In this document: positions 35,101-48,219 of the stretch, piece by piece
Layout of the letters: each line of letters opens with the position of its first letter
Position numbering within the stretch: position 1 is the stretch's first letter
Assembly: GCA_033239525.1 (NCBI GenBank)
Contig: BSYO01000028.1
Coordinates: forward strand, 11,029,597 to 11,093,596
Direction: 5' to 3'
Length of the DNA stretch: 64,000 nucleotides
From: Nepenthes gracilis
Taxonomy: Eukaryota; Streptophyta; Magnoliopsida; Caryophyllales; Nepenthaceae
Position numbers and translations under genes: made by a program
The notes under the pieces: generated by a model
The model's input: the letters and a program-made list of their open reading frames with translations, nothing else
Databases searched by the model: none
What the model was told of the DNA's origin: nothing

Positions 35101-38100
35101 ACTGTTTGATCCATTTTTTAATGACAAAACAAACTAAGGCAACATGGCAGAACCAGGAAAACAGGATGCAGAAAAGAAAACAAGAGCAAATTTTAGCAAG
35201 GTGCAAGAATTGGATGACCGATTGGCGATTGGCGTTTGCTGTGTTTAGTTGTAGAATTTGTGCAATCAAAATTTTAGAATCAAATGCAGAATGCAGAGTT
35301 TAGATTATTGAATTGCAGAATTTGAAGAATGCAGACTCATAATTGTTCAGTGCTTTACCCATGGATTCAAGAACATGCAATTTATCTCAAGGCTTGTTAG
35401 ATCAGTTTCAAAGATTTGTTTATATGCCAATTAGGGCCAAGCCAGCTGCAAGAACCTTAAAGTCTGTTGCAAAATTTTAGAAGCAATGGTTCCCCAAGAT
35501 TGCCAAAAAACAAGCAACCACAGAGGTTTTAGGGTCTTAATCAAAGAAAACCCATTAATGTCCTGCTAAATGACACTCAAGACCAGCTTTTGGAATTCAG
35601 AACTGAGCAAATATTACAGAATTTGTGGTTTTTCTTAGAATTTGGAGTGAATCAACTTTTGTTCAAAAATCTATTATAGAGTTTTGTTGCAAAGGTCTGT
35701 TGCAGAGTGGTAAAACTGCAGAATTTTTGGACTTCCTTGTTGGATCTTTGATGATGCAATTGCAATGGTGTTTGTAAAAAAACTTGGGTAATTTTGGTAG
35801 AATAATATGTATATTTCTGAGGATTGGAACATATTAGATATCAATTGTGATGACCCAAGAAGAAATTCTGGATTATCACCAGGAATTGAGCCATGTGGAT
35901 AGTGAGAGACGAAATGAGAGGAAGAGTGAAGGAGATGAGAAAATAGAGCAAAGGAAGGGGATGCAAGTGAGACAAGTAGGAAGAAGTCTGTAAACTCATA
36001 CTATCATTCTACATATCTTCATACATTCAGTCTCAGCATTTTTAAGACAAGAATGCAAGATAACTTCTTGGATTTGCTTTACACCCATTGCTTCCTTTTA
36101 GTGACCATTTAACTGCTCTTCCTAACTGATTTAACAACATAATAGATTTTTTTTTCGTATTGTTGATCTGTCTTTTGCTGCTAATCTGTATTTTTTTATA
36201 TGTGATCCGAGAATTCCATTAACCTAAAAGGAATATAACATGGTATCAGCCAGATGTACTATATTGAGCAAAGGTTTGGTGGTTTAGTCCAACATGCTTA
36301 AAAATGGCTATATAATGATGCTGAGATTGATAGGTGATCATACTAGGAGTTATATAACATGTACTCATGCGATACGAGAGAAAGTCTGTTGGCACTAACA
36401 AAAGATAAAATGTGAGAGATCAAAGGTGTTTAAAAAGCTCAAATTATAGGTGCTCATATGGGGAAAATACCATTTCATCCAAAAACCACATTATTTGGGG
36501 TATTTAGCACATCCTTTTGGTGGCTAAATTGCCTGATGCGCAGAAGTCTTCATGCAAACACTCCCTCTCCTCTCCTCAGAGAAAAGAAGGAAAAAAAAGA
36601 CACAGAGGGAATGGATATGGCATATCATTGACTAATTACAATGCATTCTGAACCAAAATTCATTCATCTTGGTCACGTCACATTATCTAGTCATATGCTT
36701 CATGTTTCTCGTAGTTTGCCGCTGTGTTTTCAGTTTTTTCCAAAAATTCTCCTTTTGGGGGGAGGGGTGTTAGTGTTTTTTTTGGCTTGTTTGTACTCCT
36801 TATTTTTCCTTGTATTGTGATTCTTGATATTATTTTATTCGACCTCTTGCCCCCACCCCACTCTCTCACACACATGCATCTATAGTCTACGCACATGCTC
36901 ACGGTACCCATAGAAACAAGCTTTGGAGGATTGAAAATTTTGTGGTCAAACTTAAATACTTTATTGTGAAATATGAACTTGGGGGGTTGGATAAAGCTAA
37001 TGTAGTCATTCTTTAATCCACCCTTCACATGTTGTTTTGATTAGGAGTCTCAATTCTTTTCTTCTTTTTTTATTAGTTGAAGGTTTATTTAGAAATGCTA
37101 TGTAGCATATAGCTTGCCACTTATTTTTTTCTTATTGGTTCTCAATATAGATGATACATCTGTGCCGAATTTTGAAGCTTAGAATCCGTGGGACAAAAAG
37201 GGATCTAACCCAAGATATATCTGGCGAGGAGGTTTGTGTTATTATGCCAGGTGTAATTGCACGCTTTGATGGATCTGATATACAGGTATATAATTTGACT
37301 CTGACAACATGAGAATTTTTGTTGAAATCAGATGTCTCTTTCCATCTTACTATACTTGAACATCTATTTCTCAGCATGACCTCCAATAACTTGTTTTTAT
37401 CTTTTATGGGTTTTCCTTGGTTTATCTTTATTAGCTTGGTAGTTGAAGTTTGGATTGCTCCAATGTTGTCAAGCGATAGAATGTAGATTAGACAAGTAGG
37501 TAGGTTCCCTTTCCAGGGCACCAAGGAGGTAAGGGATTGGGGTGCACTATATTTAAAACCTTACATCATTCACAATAACATGTAAAGCAAAAAATATGTG
37601 CTGATCACCAGGGTATACTAACCTGAAATTTTAGGCCATTCACAATGCTATACTTACAAAAAGTCCCGTTCCCTTTCAACTAGACCCACACCCAAATTCT
37701 TCAAACTATCTTGGCAAGAATATGATATCTTTATTTCTTTCTCAAGCTCTCATCAAATAATCTTTTTTCCACAATGGATAGTGATGTCTTTCTATGGGGT
37801 CATAGACCTCTTTATTAGCTCCTATTTGAAGTGCACAATTTATAGAATGTAGGTAGTTAGTGGTGTGTAAATTTTCTACTCCTCCTCTTCTTCTTCTTTT
37901 TGTGCCTGCATTCCCTTCTCTTTCTAGTATTGAATTTTTAGTGTCAGAATCAAATATTACTATTATTTGTGTAAAGATGAAGAAAAAAACTTTATTCTCT
38001 CCTATTTGCTAGAGAGACAAGCCGCAAATAATCATATTATCACTACATTTATTCTTTCTACACTTCTTCCAATTGGAGGATGATCCTAAAGGTTGTGGGG

Positions 38101-41100
38101 TTTGTTTTTTGGTTTGGGATGTGGCAATAGGTGTGATTTATCATTAAACTTGTTCACAATCACCCAAAGCCAAACTCTGCCTATAAGAACTCCAAAAGAT
38201 TCTCTTAAAGCTCATTTTCTTCATCGGTAATGATTCACATCCCCCTGAAACAAATTGGGGAAATCCTAATTAATCGGGGCTTTCATTACATCATAAATGA
38301 TTTTCTTGCTCTACAATGACTTGGCTTTGTAGGGAAATTTCAAATCATTGGGCCTTTCGACATAATATATAGAAACCCCCATAATAGTAGCAGCAGCCAA
38401 GGCCCCAAGATCTGAAAATGGAGCAGACTAGTAGAGGTCTCATTTTTTACAATGGTGCAGGGTGAGGCTGTTGCCCCTTGACTGTTGATCTTTCTGGTCA
38501 AAACTACATTCAAATGGTAAAAGAAAATGCGGGATCAATAATATTGGTGATTCCCACATTCATCAAGTGGTCTTGTTAGAGATAAGTAGTCACAGATATG
38601 GATAATTTGGGATTTCATTCCTTCTGAATGGGACAAAAGAAACTCTAGAGTGCCAATAGCTAGCATAACATCATTATGAACATAATAACCCAAAGCATGG
38701 AACCATAAATAGTGGTTTTCTCATCTTGAATGGGATATGATAGACCACCACCTAATATCATGTTGCTATCAAAAGTAGAGCCTTATATTTCTTCTAGGTA
38801 ATATCCTAATGCTTTCTAGAATCTCGTATTTCTTCTAAACGATCTCCTAAATCTTAGAGTAATTAAAAATAGATTCTTTATTTGAAAGGATTATATTTCT
38901 GGCAATTCTTATGAAATATAAGATGCTTATTGAATACTAGAAACTGTCACTTCTACAACTTCTAATATAGTAATATAAGGAATATTTGTATGTTGTGTTC
39001 TACATTGAACAAAGAAATCGGACGTTAATGAGATTCTTTCATTTGCTTGGCAACCCCTCATGATGACAAAGTTTCAAAGTCAAGGGTTAGGTCTAAACAA
39101 GGAAAGGCTTATGGTGGATACCTACATATCTAGAGTAAAAGAAGAGTGCCCCTTATTTTCTGTTTGTTGAAATCAAAGGGGAAGGAAGATCGTGTTTAGT
39201 TCGTACACTCAGCACTTAATGAATTGAATTACTAGAGATGTATGTACCTAATCTGAAATATGACCATGAAAGAAATGATTTATTAAACTATCACCACAAT
39301 GCTGATTGCAGCACCTATTAAACCTACTATCATTGGCTTCTACATTTCATAAAGTGGTCATGCTAGAGATACAAACATTCATGGATATGGATGATTATGA
39401 TTATGATATGAGTCCTTTCTAAATGAATAAAAAAAAAAAAATTCCTACTTTATATCTTGTTCTCTTCCATTCTTCTTAATGAAACAATAATTGGATAATA
39501 AAACAAGTACAAAAATGAATACTAACCCCACAGAGATTGGAATCATTTAGTTCACTGTTTGTTTATTTGGGCTTAATTTTGTCATAGCCCTTGACCTGAA
39601 TCGACCTTTATATCATAATTGCCTAAGTGAATAACTAAAGGAAATAGCTCTTAGAGGTTCTCCAATTACATCAGAGAGTGAATTTCCTTGCTAAGAATAT
39701 TCCATTTTGACTAAAAGATAATAAGATGAAACCACAAAAACAACCCCGCAGTTTTGTAGGTAGGGGTAAGGTTGTTATATGTTTGTGCCTCCCCATATTT
39801 CATAATGTGGGAGCCTCATATACTAAACCACCAAATATGTGGCTGGAAAGACTTGGAAGAATAAAATGGAAAATGAGCAATCATGATGGATTCCATCATT
39901 AGAATCCATTTCATGATCTATTTGAACCAATATACCATTAGGTAGGACTCTACGTACTTGGAAAGGATTAACAATTAGTTAGACACTGATTGCAAAATAG
40001 GCTATTTCCTCAGTTATGGTAATGATTTGCAAAATTACTCTGATACAAAGAAAAAGAATGGACCTCATACCCGGCCTTGGACACTATAAGATTGATTCAG
40101 AATCAATATGATTATCTAAGTTTCTATTCAAACATGAGCTCCACTATCAATATTTGTTTCTTTCTTCTATTTTCCGAAAGGGAAAAGGATCTCTGAAAAT
40201 TGTTTCATGGATTCCAAAGAGATCATGCTTCTTCTGTTAATCACATCCCTTTTTCTTAGTTTTACTTCTGCCCATTCCTTAGATCAGGTTTAAATAGTCA
40301 GTTTTGGATTGATTTGGTTATTGAAGATAGAATCTTTTTGGTTTTTTCTTTTCACTTGAACCTTTTCTCAATCCAAATACTAGAATTGGATTTGCTTTTG
40401 ATAGTTTTTTATGAATAGAAAGTTGTTGATAATCCATTTCCACTTTCTGGACATGCCAAATCATGAATTAATAACTGCTTCCAATCTCAAATTATCGTCG
40501 TCATTTTGAATTCCAATTTTTGAAATGGATTATTATGGAATCTCTATCCATAAAACAACAATGAATGACAAAGGATTGAACTTGATTGATAAAGTGTTTT
40601 TCTAAATCTTGACAGCTAGAATTCCCAAGAGACGAGGAAGCCTATGTGAGCTATTGGCTAGCTGTTTTAGCTTCTCTTTCTTTGATTACTGCAATTGAAC
40701 TTTTTTCTGTTATTCATGGCTTAATGCGGAAAAGAATAGGTTTGTCTCTAGTATAAAAGAAGAGCTGCTAGTCAACATGAAAGGGGAAAAAAAGAGATGA
40801 GGTACTTTGAAAATACACAAATATCCCGACGGGACCTCATCTACCGTGGATGGCTCCATTGATGCACAATCCAAACATTTTAATTTCATTCTATTTGTTG
40901 TCATGCTTATCTTATGGATGCCACTAAACTTCAGAAGAAAACTCCTTGCTATTGGTAAGGGTCCTTCGAAGCCTGTTATTCACCACATAAAGATAAAATC
41001 CATTAATGAATGATGTAAATCCACTGGAAATTAAAAAGAAAATATGCATGTATGTTGAAATAGTTGTTGCCATCTGTCCAAAAACGATTGATTGAACCCA

Positions 41101-44100
41101 ATTTTTACAATTGCTCAGGCTGTCATTTTCAACATTTAGAGTTTGTTTCTTAGTTCAAGATCTTTTTACTAATTGGGGTAAAAGAATTAGTTAAGTTGTT
41201 CCAATGAAAATGGGAATAGTTACAATACATAAAATTTCACTAATCCTCCCTTCCTGATACGATGAACATGGAAATTTTTGTTCTTTCCTCAGGGACTAGG
41301 GTATTGGATTCAACCATAAGAAAAATGCCTGGTATAAATAATTCACTTTTGTTGTCCCAACAAACTCCCCTTTTGACTCATGAGTTACTTATATGATTTT
41401 TTTAAAGAACCGTTCAATAAACAAGCAATCTCCTTTCTCATGACTAGTTGTCTCCCTAGATGATACCATGTCAAATTCAACTCATTTGGTCCCTCTAACG
41501 AATTCCCATCTGCATCGGCAGTTGCTTAACCCAGAGATCCCGTGTATCTCAAATTCAACTCATAGACAAATTCCACATTACCCTCTTCGCCTTATGCCTT
41601 TCCTTTGATATAAACAAATTTGATAATATAAATATTACTTCAAGTGAGATGCTATTTCTCTAATCGAGTCAGAGATGTCTCTTTTTGGGCTGGCATTGTT
41701 GGGGGGATGCGGGGTTGCAGTCCTTGATGTTTACAATTTTAGCTAATGATTTTCTATTCATCACTCTTGAATTTTCATGCCCTAACTTTCTGGGATTTTA
41801 ATTTGTTCCTATCCTAACAGGCTTTCCATGCTTGAGATGTAGAGTATGCTCCAACGATGGTTTCAAGAGACCCATGCCCACTTTTGGGATCAGAAACAGA
41901 AAGGCAACTTTTCAGATGATTTGTTGAAGTCTTTTGAAAGACTTCATTACCAGTTGTGGAATGTTAATAAATATGGTCCTTGTGCTGATGCAGCAATCAC
42001 AAGCATTATGCCGCCGCCTCTGTTGGAATTTGAGGTGATTACTCTCCTTTATTTAGTAACTGATGGACTGATTCTCTCTTTCGTTTTTATCAATGACTTG
42101 CTGCCTTCTGTTGTCAAAAGACAACATTGTTCATTGCCCAGGATAATTTTGTTATCTATCATCAATAAAGTTCATGTTTCATATTATAAAGGACTGGCCA
42201 TTCCTTGTGCTTTTCATGTTTTCATAAGATGGATTAAAGTATTTAAATTGGTATCAACAGCATGCATATTGGGTGATTCTCTGTATAGGATGCCAAAAAA
42301 TGGATTTGACCTAAAGTTTCACGGTTTGTCCAACTAAAGATTTTTTTAGATGCAATTTTTTTTATCCATACCAGCATCAAACTTCGTTATATACATTAAA
42401 ATATAACTCCATTTTTATTATATTATTTACATATTTAAAAAATTGAGCTTGGTATCTTCCATTGTCATTGAAAAAATTTCCTAAAGAAGCCACAAAATTA
42501 TCACTAGTTCACATGTGGTAAAAATATTATTTCTGCAACCTTGAAATGGATGCGAGGGCTTCGAATCCTTATCCATATGCAGACGCATGCAGCACACACC
42601 CCCTCCCGCCTACTCACGCAGTTACAGAAGGGACTCCATAGATGTTGCTGAGTTTTTATTAGTTACTGGAAATGTCTTCAGTTATTATGGTATGTGAATT
42701 CAGCTGCTTTTGTTGTTGAGCAGTCAAGCCAGCGTTACTATTGTGCAGTCACTATTGGCAATGATGCTGTGATATCTGCATTCAGGTTAGCTTCCTTCTC
42801 TCTCGCCCTCTGCTCCACCACCACCAGTAACAAGAAAGCCTTATGTCTCACTATATAGGGCTGGCTATACAGATCCTTTTTTACTATTTTATTCAATTTA
42901 GTACAATATTTTTTGAGAATGTAAGTAATTTCAAATCTTTTTTATCCCATCACTTCATATTTTCCTAGCTCTATCTATTTATTTATCTCCTCTAACTACA
43001 GCTGACTTACCTTTTCTTACATTTTAAGTGTTTGAACTGTCTTAAACGTCATTTCCTCATCTTATCATTTACAATTGAAACTTCTAGACAATTATGGATA
43101 TCATTATTCCTTATCTTTTTTGCTCTTTTGGGGGTTGGGGGGGAGGTTATAGGTTCTTATCTCTTCCAGCCTGTTCTTGTTTATTCTACTCAGCTAACAT
43201 GTTGACATTCTCAAACAGATTGTCAGAAGACAGAAGCAGGTCTCTAGTTGGAGCTATCTTGTCAAAAGTAGTACCAGCAACATTTTCAACAATAGCTTCA
43301 GTTTCTAAATTGATATGGCGGAGTGAAAAAACGCTGACAAAGAAATCAGAACCGCAACCTCAACCATTTGCTCGAGGTGAATGCAAGTGATATTCTTATG
43401 TATAAAAGGTCTTTTTGCTATGCTAAAAGTAATGATAATATTCAGATATATTATTTTATGGTTATTATTGTAGAAATTGATGAGTTGGTAAAAGACGTGA
43501 AATTGAGTGTCTCCCTAGCTGCTTGAACAATGGTGCTCACACTTGTGGTCTGCTCACAACTCACTAGTGCACGTGATTACATACTGATTGAAGTGTTTTT
43601 TTTTAAATATAATGCTTTAAGTTAAAGGTATATAACCATGGAATGAAATATTGGTATTTGCCCCCAATACCTAAACAAAATCGCAATATGTTGTCGTGAT
43701 TATAATATATCATTTGATACACCCGATATTTGTTGATATATCATCCGATTCACAAAATAAATTTTACATCCAATATGTCCGATACTAATACATATATCCT
43801 GATATGGCCGATACTGATACTGATATTTTCATCCATGAATATAATGCTTTATGCATAATAATGGCTCCAATGTTTCTTTGGTGGGCAAGGGCTGATGACC
43901 GATTGATGCACAATGAAATAGTGTGTAAGCAGCTATTAGTTCTTCATACATGTGTGATTGTGTGCATATTCTAGCTGATATTGGGTGATTTTGGCAGCTT
44001 CTTAGCTAATCTAGTGTCACCATAATCCATGGCAGCTTCTCCTTTGACTTGTTTAAAGGATCACCCAAGAAAAGGAGAGAGGCTTACTTTATCACCTAGT

Positions 44101-46322
44101 GGTAAGCTGGCTGCAATTACAGATTCACTTGGTCGCATATTGTTGCTAGACACTCAGGCACTTGTAGTTGTCCGACTATGGAAGGTTCTTCTTCTGTCCT
44201 GGCTGATTGGAAGTATTCTTTAGTCCCATTATGGTCCTTCTATTTTTTGATCTCTCTTGTGCTTTCAACAATGAGGATTTTATCCTGATGATTTGGACAG
44301 CTAAAAGATGGATCCATCTTATAATTCTGGTTGTTCAAGTTATTAGGATAAAATCATAATTGAAGTATAAAAAAATGACAAAAAAGGGCCAAAATTCTTG
44401 AGTCAGTTGGACCGTCTATCGAATATTCAAATCATTTGTGTATACTATTTTTATCAGGGGTACCGTGATGCGAACTGTTTTTTTATGGAGATGCGGGTTA
44501 GTAGAGATTCTGAGGCGTCAACTTCTGCTTATCGGGAACTGGAGAAGAGTGATTATTGCTTGTGCCTAGCTATTCATGCTCCTCGGAAAGGAATTATCGA
44601 GGTACTTGTTAGTTTTTATCTTTTTCATCTAAAGTAAGTTCATTCTGATTGCCTTACAGTGATTTTCTGCTCTTAGTTTGCTCTATGGATTTAGTTAGTG
44701 ACATGCTATTCTGTATTATATTGAGCAGAATTCATGCATCTTATGCGGCTGCTTTTTTGTGGTTTTGGTTTTTGGGTTGTTTGATGAAATTGAATATTAA
44801 TGAGAAGAGAGGTGAGGGATCTAACTTGTTGATTTCCCATTCTTCATTCTTTTCAATCTCATCTCTGTCCCAATTTGTAGATTAAGATTATGCTTCTTTT
44901 ATCCTTAAATAACAAAGACAACGACAAATCTTTAAATATCAGTAAGCGGGGTTTGTTATATGAATCTGTTGTCACGATTCTTGTTAATTTAATACAATAT
45001 CTTTTAGGCTAGAAGTAAATTTAGATCAATTTTAGCACGTCATTACAAGTTTTTTTTCCGTCAATCTCTTTTTTTCTTTCACACGACACCAACTAGCGTT
45101 CCTTTTATCATAAGTGCTTTATTTGGTCTATATTTTAAGTGCTCAAATTACCTTAGATGTCCTTCATTTATACTTATATTCTATAAATGCAACTTTTAAA
45201 CATTTAGAATATCATCATTCTCTCTTTATTTTTTATTGCGACTCCGGTCATCTACTTTATCATTCGTATACATGGCGCTTATTTGTTATACATGTTTGTG
45301 TGCCTAATATTCTAATATATAAAATATAGCTAGTCTTTTTGGTTGTCTTATAAAATTTTTCATTCAATTTTAGAGTTATATTTTGATCACAAAGCATACT
45401 TAATATGATTTTCTATTTTAATCAACCTGCATTGCATTAATCTTATGTAGCACGTTATTTCGAAGTATTGATCAAAGTTGACAAATCTATAATTTTTATG
45501 AATGTTTTGATTATTATTTTTAATTTATTTATCGTCCTGATTAAAATTATAAAAATTATGTACGTGCCCTGGCATGCCCCCTGATAAATAACCCAAAATC
45601 TACTCTGTTGCAAGCCCCTCATAATGAGCAAAACTTGGCCAAACACTCGTTTACTTGGATACTTAGATGCATATTAAGGGAAATGTTTTGAATACACCAT
45701 TGAATGATATGGTGCTTATTCATTCATATTTATAGCCTCATAAAAAATTGATGAATTGCTGAGACATTATATCATTTGAAAGTGTCAAACGAGGTCCCCT
45801 AGCGCTGCACCCGAATTAATTATAAGAAAAATGTTCCAGAGACATCCCTTAGCACCCTTTATCCACTCTCGTGTAAGGTGGCGTGCATACATCTATCTAT
45901 CATGGGCTGGTTGTACATATGAATAAATGAGATGTCAAAGGTGGCCGAAGAACATCTCCTAATATCACTCTAATTGTAATGTGTGCTGTGTGTGTCAAGA
46001 ATCACCTCCTCATTTGATAATTAATCTGATCTTCAAACATGCTGTTCTGCTCTATGTAGGCTAGAACTATATATATATATATATTTTTTCTGTGGGTCGA
46101 TAATAAGTCCAGTTTCTGCAGGTATGGCAGATGAGAACAGGTCCACGGCTTCTTGCTATCCGGTGTGCCAGTGGGTGCAAGATCCTACAGCCGACCTACA
46201 GGTTTGGCTCGTCAATGGCATCGTTGGCGTCGTCGTCTTCTTCATCCTATCAGCCTTTGGAAGTTTTCTTGTTAAATGGTGATTCTGGTCAGTTGTCTGT
46301 ATTAAACAGATCGACCAACTAA
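29172..46322 (+). CDS. RAB3GAP2: RAB3GAP2-like protein (Rab3GAP regulatory subunit, N-terminal domain)
   Basis: Relative of the non-catalytic subunit of the Rab3 GTPase-activating complex, which controls Rab GTPases in membrane traffic. I read eight coding exons: 29172-29519, 37151-37285, 41843-42034, 42724-42785, 43219-43376, 44036-44184, 44458-44601 and 46122-46322. All have GT-AG borders and compatible phases, for 462 residues. Recognisable family text includes [125 protein letters not shown] and [17 protein letters not shown]. These match the RAB3GAP2 N-terminal (WD-like) region. Plant members are short compared with the animal protein of roughly 1,400 residues. A Ser-rich stretch ([14 protein letters not shown]) interrupts the last exon. 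Introns 1 and 2 are very long (7.6 and 4.6 kb) and carry transposon material. An intact frame across all exons argues for a working gene. Confidence 0.93.
31083..32200 (+). repeat. LTR-like repeat, copy 1, interrupted by a MULE
   Basis: 31083-31143 and 31900-32185 together align with 35853-36190, starting TGACCCAAGAAGAAATTCTGG in both. By eye it is clearly homologous but diverged. It probably represents a Copia-type LTR. Confidence 0.65.
31135..31899. mobile_element. Non-autonomous Mutator-like element with 9-bp target duplication
   Basis: GTGAAAGAG at 31135-31143 is repeated at 31891-31899, an exact 9-bp duplication typical of Mutator superfamily insertions. The insert, 31144-31890, has terminal inverted repeats. 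The left end GGGTTTTTAAAAATAATATA and the right end (read on the minus strand) GGTTTTTTTCTAAATAACAT continue through a shared CTATTTAC and a second shared block GTTGAAAA...CAAAGTAG, offset by about 12 bases. The interior of about 600 bp is less AT-rich than the ends and encodes no transposase. It may be a MITE-like deletion derivative or a gene-capturing Pack-MULE. Copy 2 of the surrounding repeat lacks the insert and confirms the empty site. Confidence 0.85.
32223..34100 (+). repeat. Possible Gypsy LTR fragment in intron 1
   Basis: The stretch starts TGTAATGCCCGG, a common start of long plant Gypsy LTRs. It includes a TATATAAG-like box at 32586-32592 and an AG-rich leader (GAGAGAGAAAGAAGAG) downstream, and ends somewhere near 34000-34100. 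I found no matching partner LTR and no target duplication, so the right border is unknown. Confidence 0.45.
34101..35852. other. Intron 1 interior, unidentified repeat-like DNA
   Basis: No ORF with recognisable homology. A short (ATC)n run occurs near 34572-34600. It could be the decayed interior of the element whose LTR-like copies flank it, but no gag or pol motif is readable. Confidence 0.35.
35853..36250 (+). repeat. LTR-like repeat, copy 2, followed by a primer-site-like motif
   Basis: This is homologous to copy 1 (31083...32185). It ends AATATAACA at 36239 and is followed directly by TGGTATCAGCC, a methionine-tRNA-type primer site. By that mark this copy is a 5' LTR, or part of a rearranged element. 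Confidence 0.6.
37286..41842 (+). other. Intron 2 of RAB3GAP2-like gene
   Basis: 4.6 kb without recognisable coding content. A diverged duplicated segment of about 80 bp is seen at 38555-38635 and 39345-39420. No clear transposon borders were found. The ends are fixed by exon 2's donor (37286) and exon 3's acceptor (41841-41842). Confidence 0.6.
43637..43838. mobile_element. MITE-like repeat, copy 1 (RAB3GAP2 intron 5)
   Basis: AT-rich 200-bp element. The left end CATGGAATGAAATATTGGTA is roughly inverted at the right end, which reads CATGGATGAAAATATCAGTA on the minus strand. The interior is full of GATAT and ATATC words. Related copies lie at 49530-49775 and 51954-52195. Confidence 0.65.
46070..46086. 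repeat. (TA)n microsatellite upstream of the last RAB3GAP2 exon
   Basis: About eight AT repeats lie 36-50 bases before the acceptor of exon 8. Length variation here could affect branch-point spacing. Confidence 0.7.
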
Positions 46323-48219
46323 ATTATGCTGATTTCTGTCTTCTGAGTGATCATATTTCACAAAGGAATAAATATGATCTGGGTAAGTTTTATCAGGAAT
46401 AAGACCGGAATATATATTACATTGTTTAGTTGACTTGAAGTTAAAAAGTATTACCTTCAGAAATATGGTAGGAATACTATTGTGGTTGCTAAAGGAGGGG
46501 CGGGGAGGACGGTAGGAGAAGACTGATAGGGGTCGTCGGAGGTGAGCCAACATCTGCAGGTGCCGGATGGTGTGGCGGCAGGGCAAGGACGGTTTGTGGT
46601 TTTAGAGGGCTCAGAACTAATGAATCCTGCTTCTTTTGAAAAATAAGACTACTCATTTACTTTAACAATTTGATTGAAAAAAAAAAAAATAACGATTAAA
46701 ATTTAAATAGTAAATTGTTGAATAGAGAGGGCTCATGGTGGTGACCGGTGAAGAAGGTTTGACAATTTCTAAGTTCTGTAGCTATTCGATTACGATGAAT
46801 TTTCACCCATTACATGTTCTAAATATAACCATGTAGGTCATGAAACCCTCTGCGCAGCACGTTCCACCCCATTGGATCATGCATGGCTCGATAGAATTGT
46901 TCATCTCACGTCGTACCTGCTTTGATTTATAAACATCGAACCATACAACCCGCTTAGCACTTCTATATAAAGATGACACTTTGACCAAAATTATTTTAAA
47001 TTTTTATTTTAAAATATGTTTTTTTTTAAAAAAAAATAATTAAAATATAGATAGAATACAGGTGTAGGAAGAGGGGCAAAGTCATCTCTCACATCCACTG
47101 GGAGGAGGAAGGGTAACTTGGAATATTCAGAGCAATAGAATAGAGACATACATCCCAATATATCATGTACCCTGTTAATCGATTTTTATGTGGACTCATT
47201 AACATAAAAAAAAAAGATAAAAAATATCACTAATCTCAAGGTGTTACAATGGGGTCCAAAAGGTGCTCTAATTATAAAATTTTATAATATTAAAATATGT
47301 ATATAGAAGGCTTAAATTATTATATTATTTCATAATTTTTAATAAACATTATAAATATAACTGAATTTACGTCTGAAGTTTTTTTTTTTCAAAGAACTTG
47401 AAATCAGATACCGCCCCTGGGCTCTTCTCATTCTTCCTCCACGAGAGTTATAGAATTTGTATGAAGAAAAATAGTGTGCAATTTTTTGAATCGCTACTTA
47501 AATCCAGAAATCATAAAAAGCTTTAAAACCTAACTTAAATCTGATAAACCACTCGCTCATTATCCAGAAAAATAGACAAGTACTATTCTCAACTAATGAT
47601 GAGTAATTTTATCATTTAAAAGGTAAAAAGAGAATCGATTTTTTAATTACATAAATATCAGACTAATTAAAAAAATAATCTTTCTAATAAAATATAATAA
47701 AATCATATAAAGTTATTATATTTAATTATTTTAATGAATTATTAAATATATACTAAATCATGCGTAGTAATTCTTACACCAATACAAAATTGTTACGATC
47801 CTCCCACCGATTGAGCTCCTTGTCGTTCCAAGAGGAAGGATTGAGTGATAAAAAACTGAGGGCGGAAATTTGTTTTATACATCAAGGACCCACCCAAATC
47901 ATCACCATTTATTTCTTCTCACTCGATCCCGATCCGTAATATGGATGACAAGGGAGCTCGGTTAATGAGAAATCGAACTAAAAGATGTTTATAAAATATT
48001 TCTCGAATATTTATATTTAACTATAAAAATACCAAGAATAGCACCTCAGATTATACATCATTGCACGAAAATCTACCCTATCAACTAAATTTACCAAATT
48101 ACAGAGACAATTTATCTTCACCCCATCATCAGCCGTCCCTTGAAGCTGCTGGGAGAGTAATAGGAGTCACTGTCAAAACTAAAGTCAGGAGATTAAAAGC
48201 AGGAGAGGAGAAAACCTGT
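46323..48219. other. Intergenic region between two convergent genes
   Basis: This holds the 3' ends of the RAB3GAP2-like and ABC1-like genes. AATAAA at 46364-46370 is a possible polyadenylation signal for the former. A G-rich patch at 46490-46600 has no recognised content. 46980-47760 is AT-rich, with nothing identified. Confidence 0.45.

Larger units (their letters stand above)
29520..37150 (+). other. Intron 1 of RAB3GAP2-like gene, transposon-filled
   Basis: 29520-31080 holds unique-looking AT-rich DNA. 31083-36240 is a mosaic of LTR-like repeats, a Mutator-type insertion and a probable Gypsy LTR fragment, listed separately. 36250-37150 has no recognised element. Exon 2 is fixed by the acceptor at 37149-37150 and by protein homology. 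Confidence 0.75.

Noticed and set aside
37286..41842. Possible organelle DNA insertion in RAB3GAP2 intron 2
   Set aside because: Composition and some words suggested plastid DNA at first, but no plastid gene could be read in any frame.
41846..42337. 163-codon frame suggesting a longer exon 3
   Set aside because: Homology ends at ELLEFE-like text before the GT donor at 42035. The rest reads as intron, and exon 4 continues the family sequence in phase.
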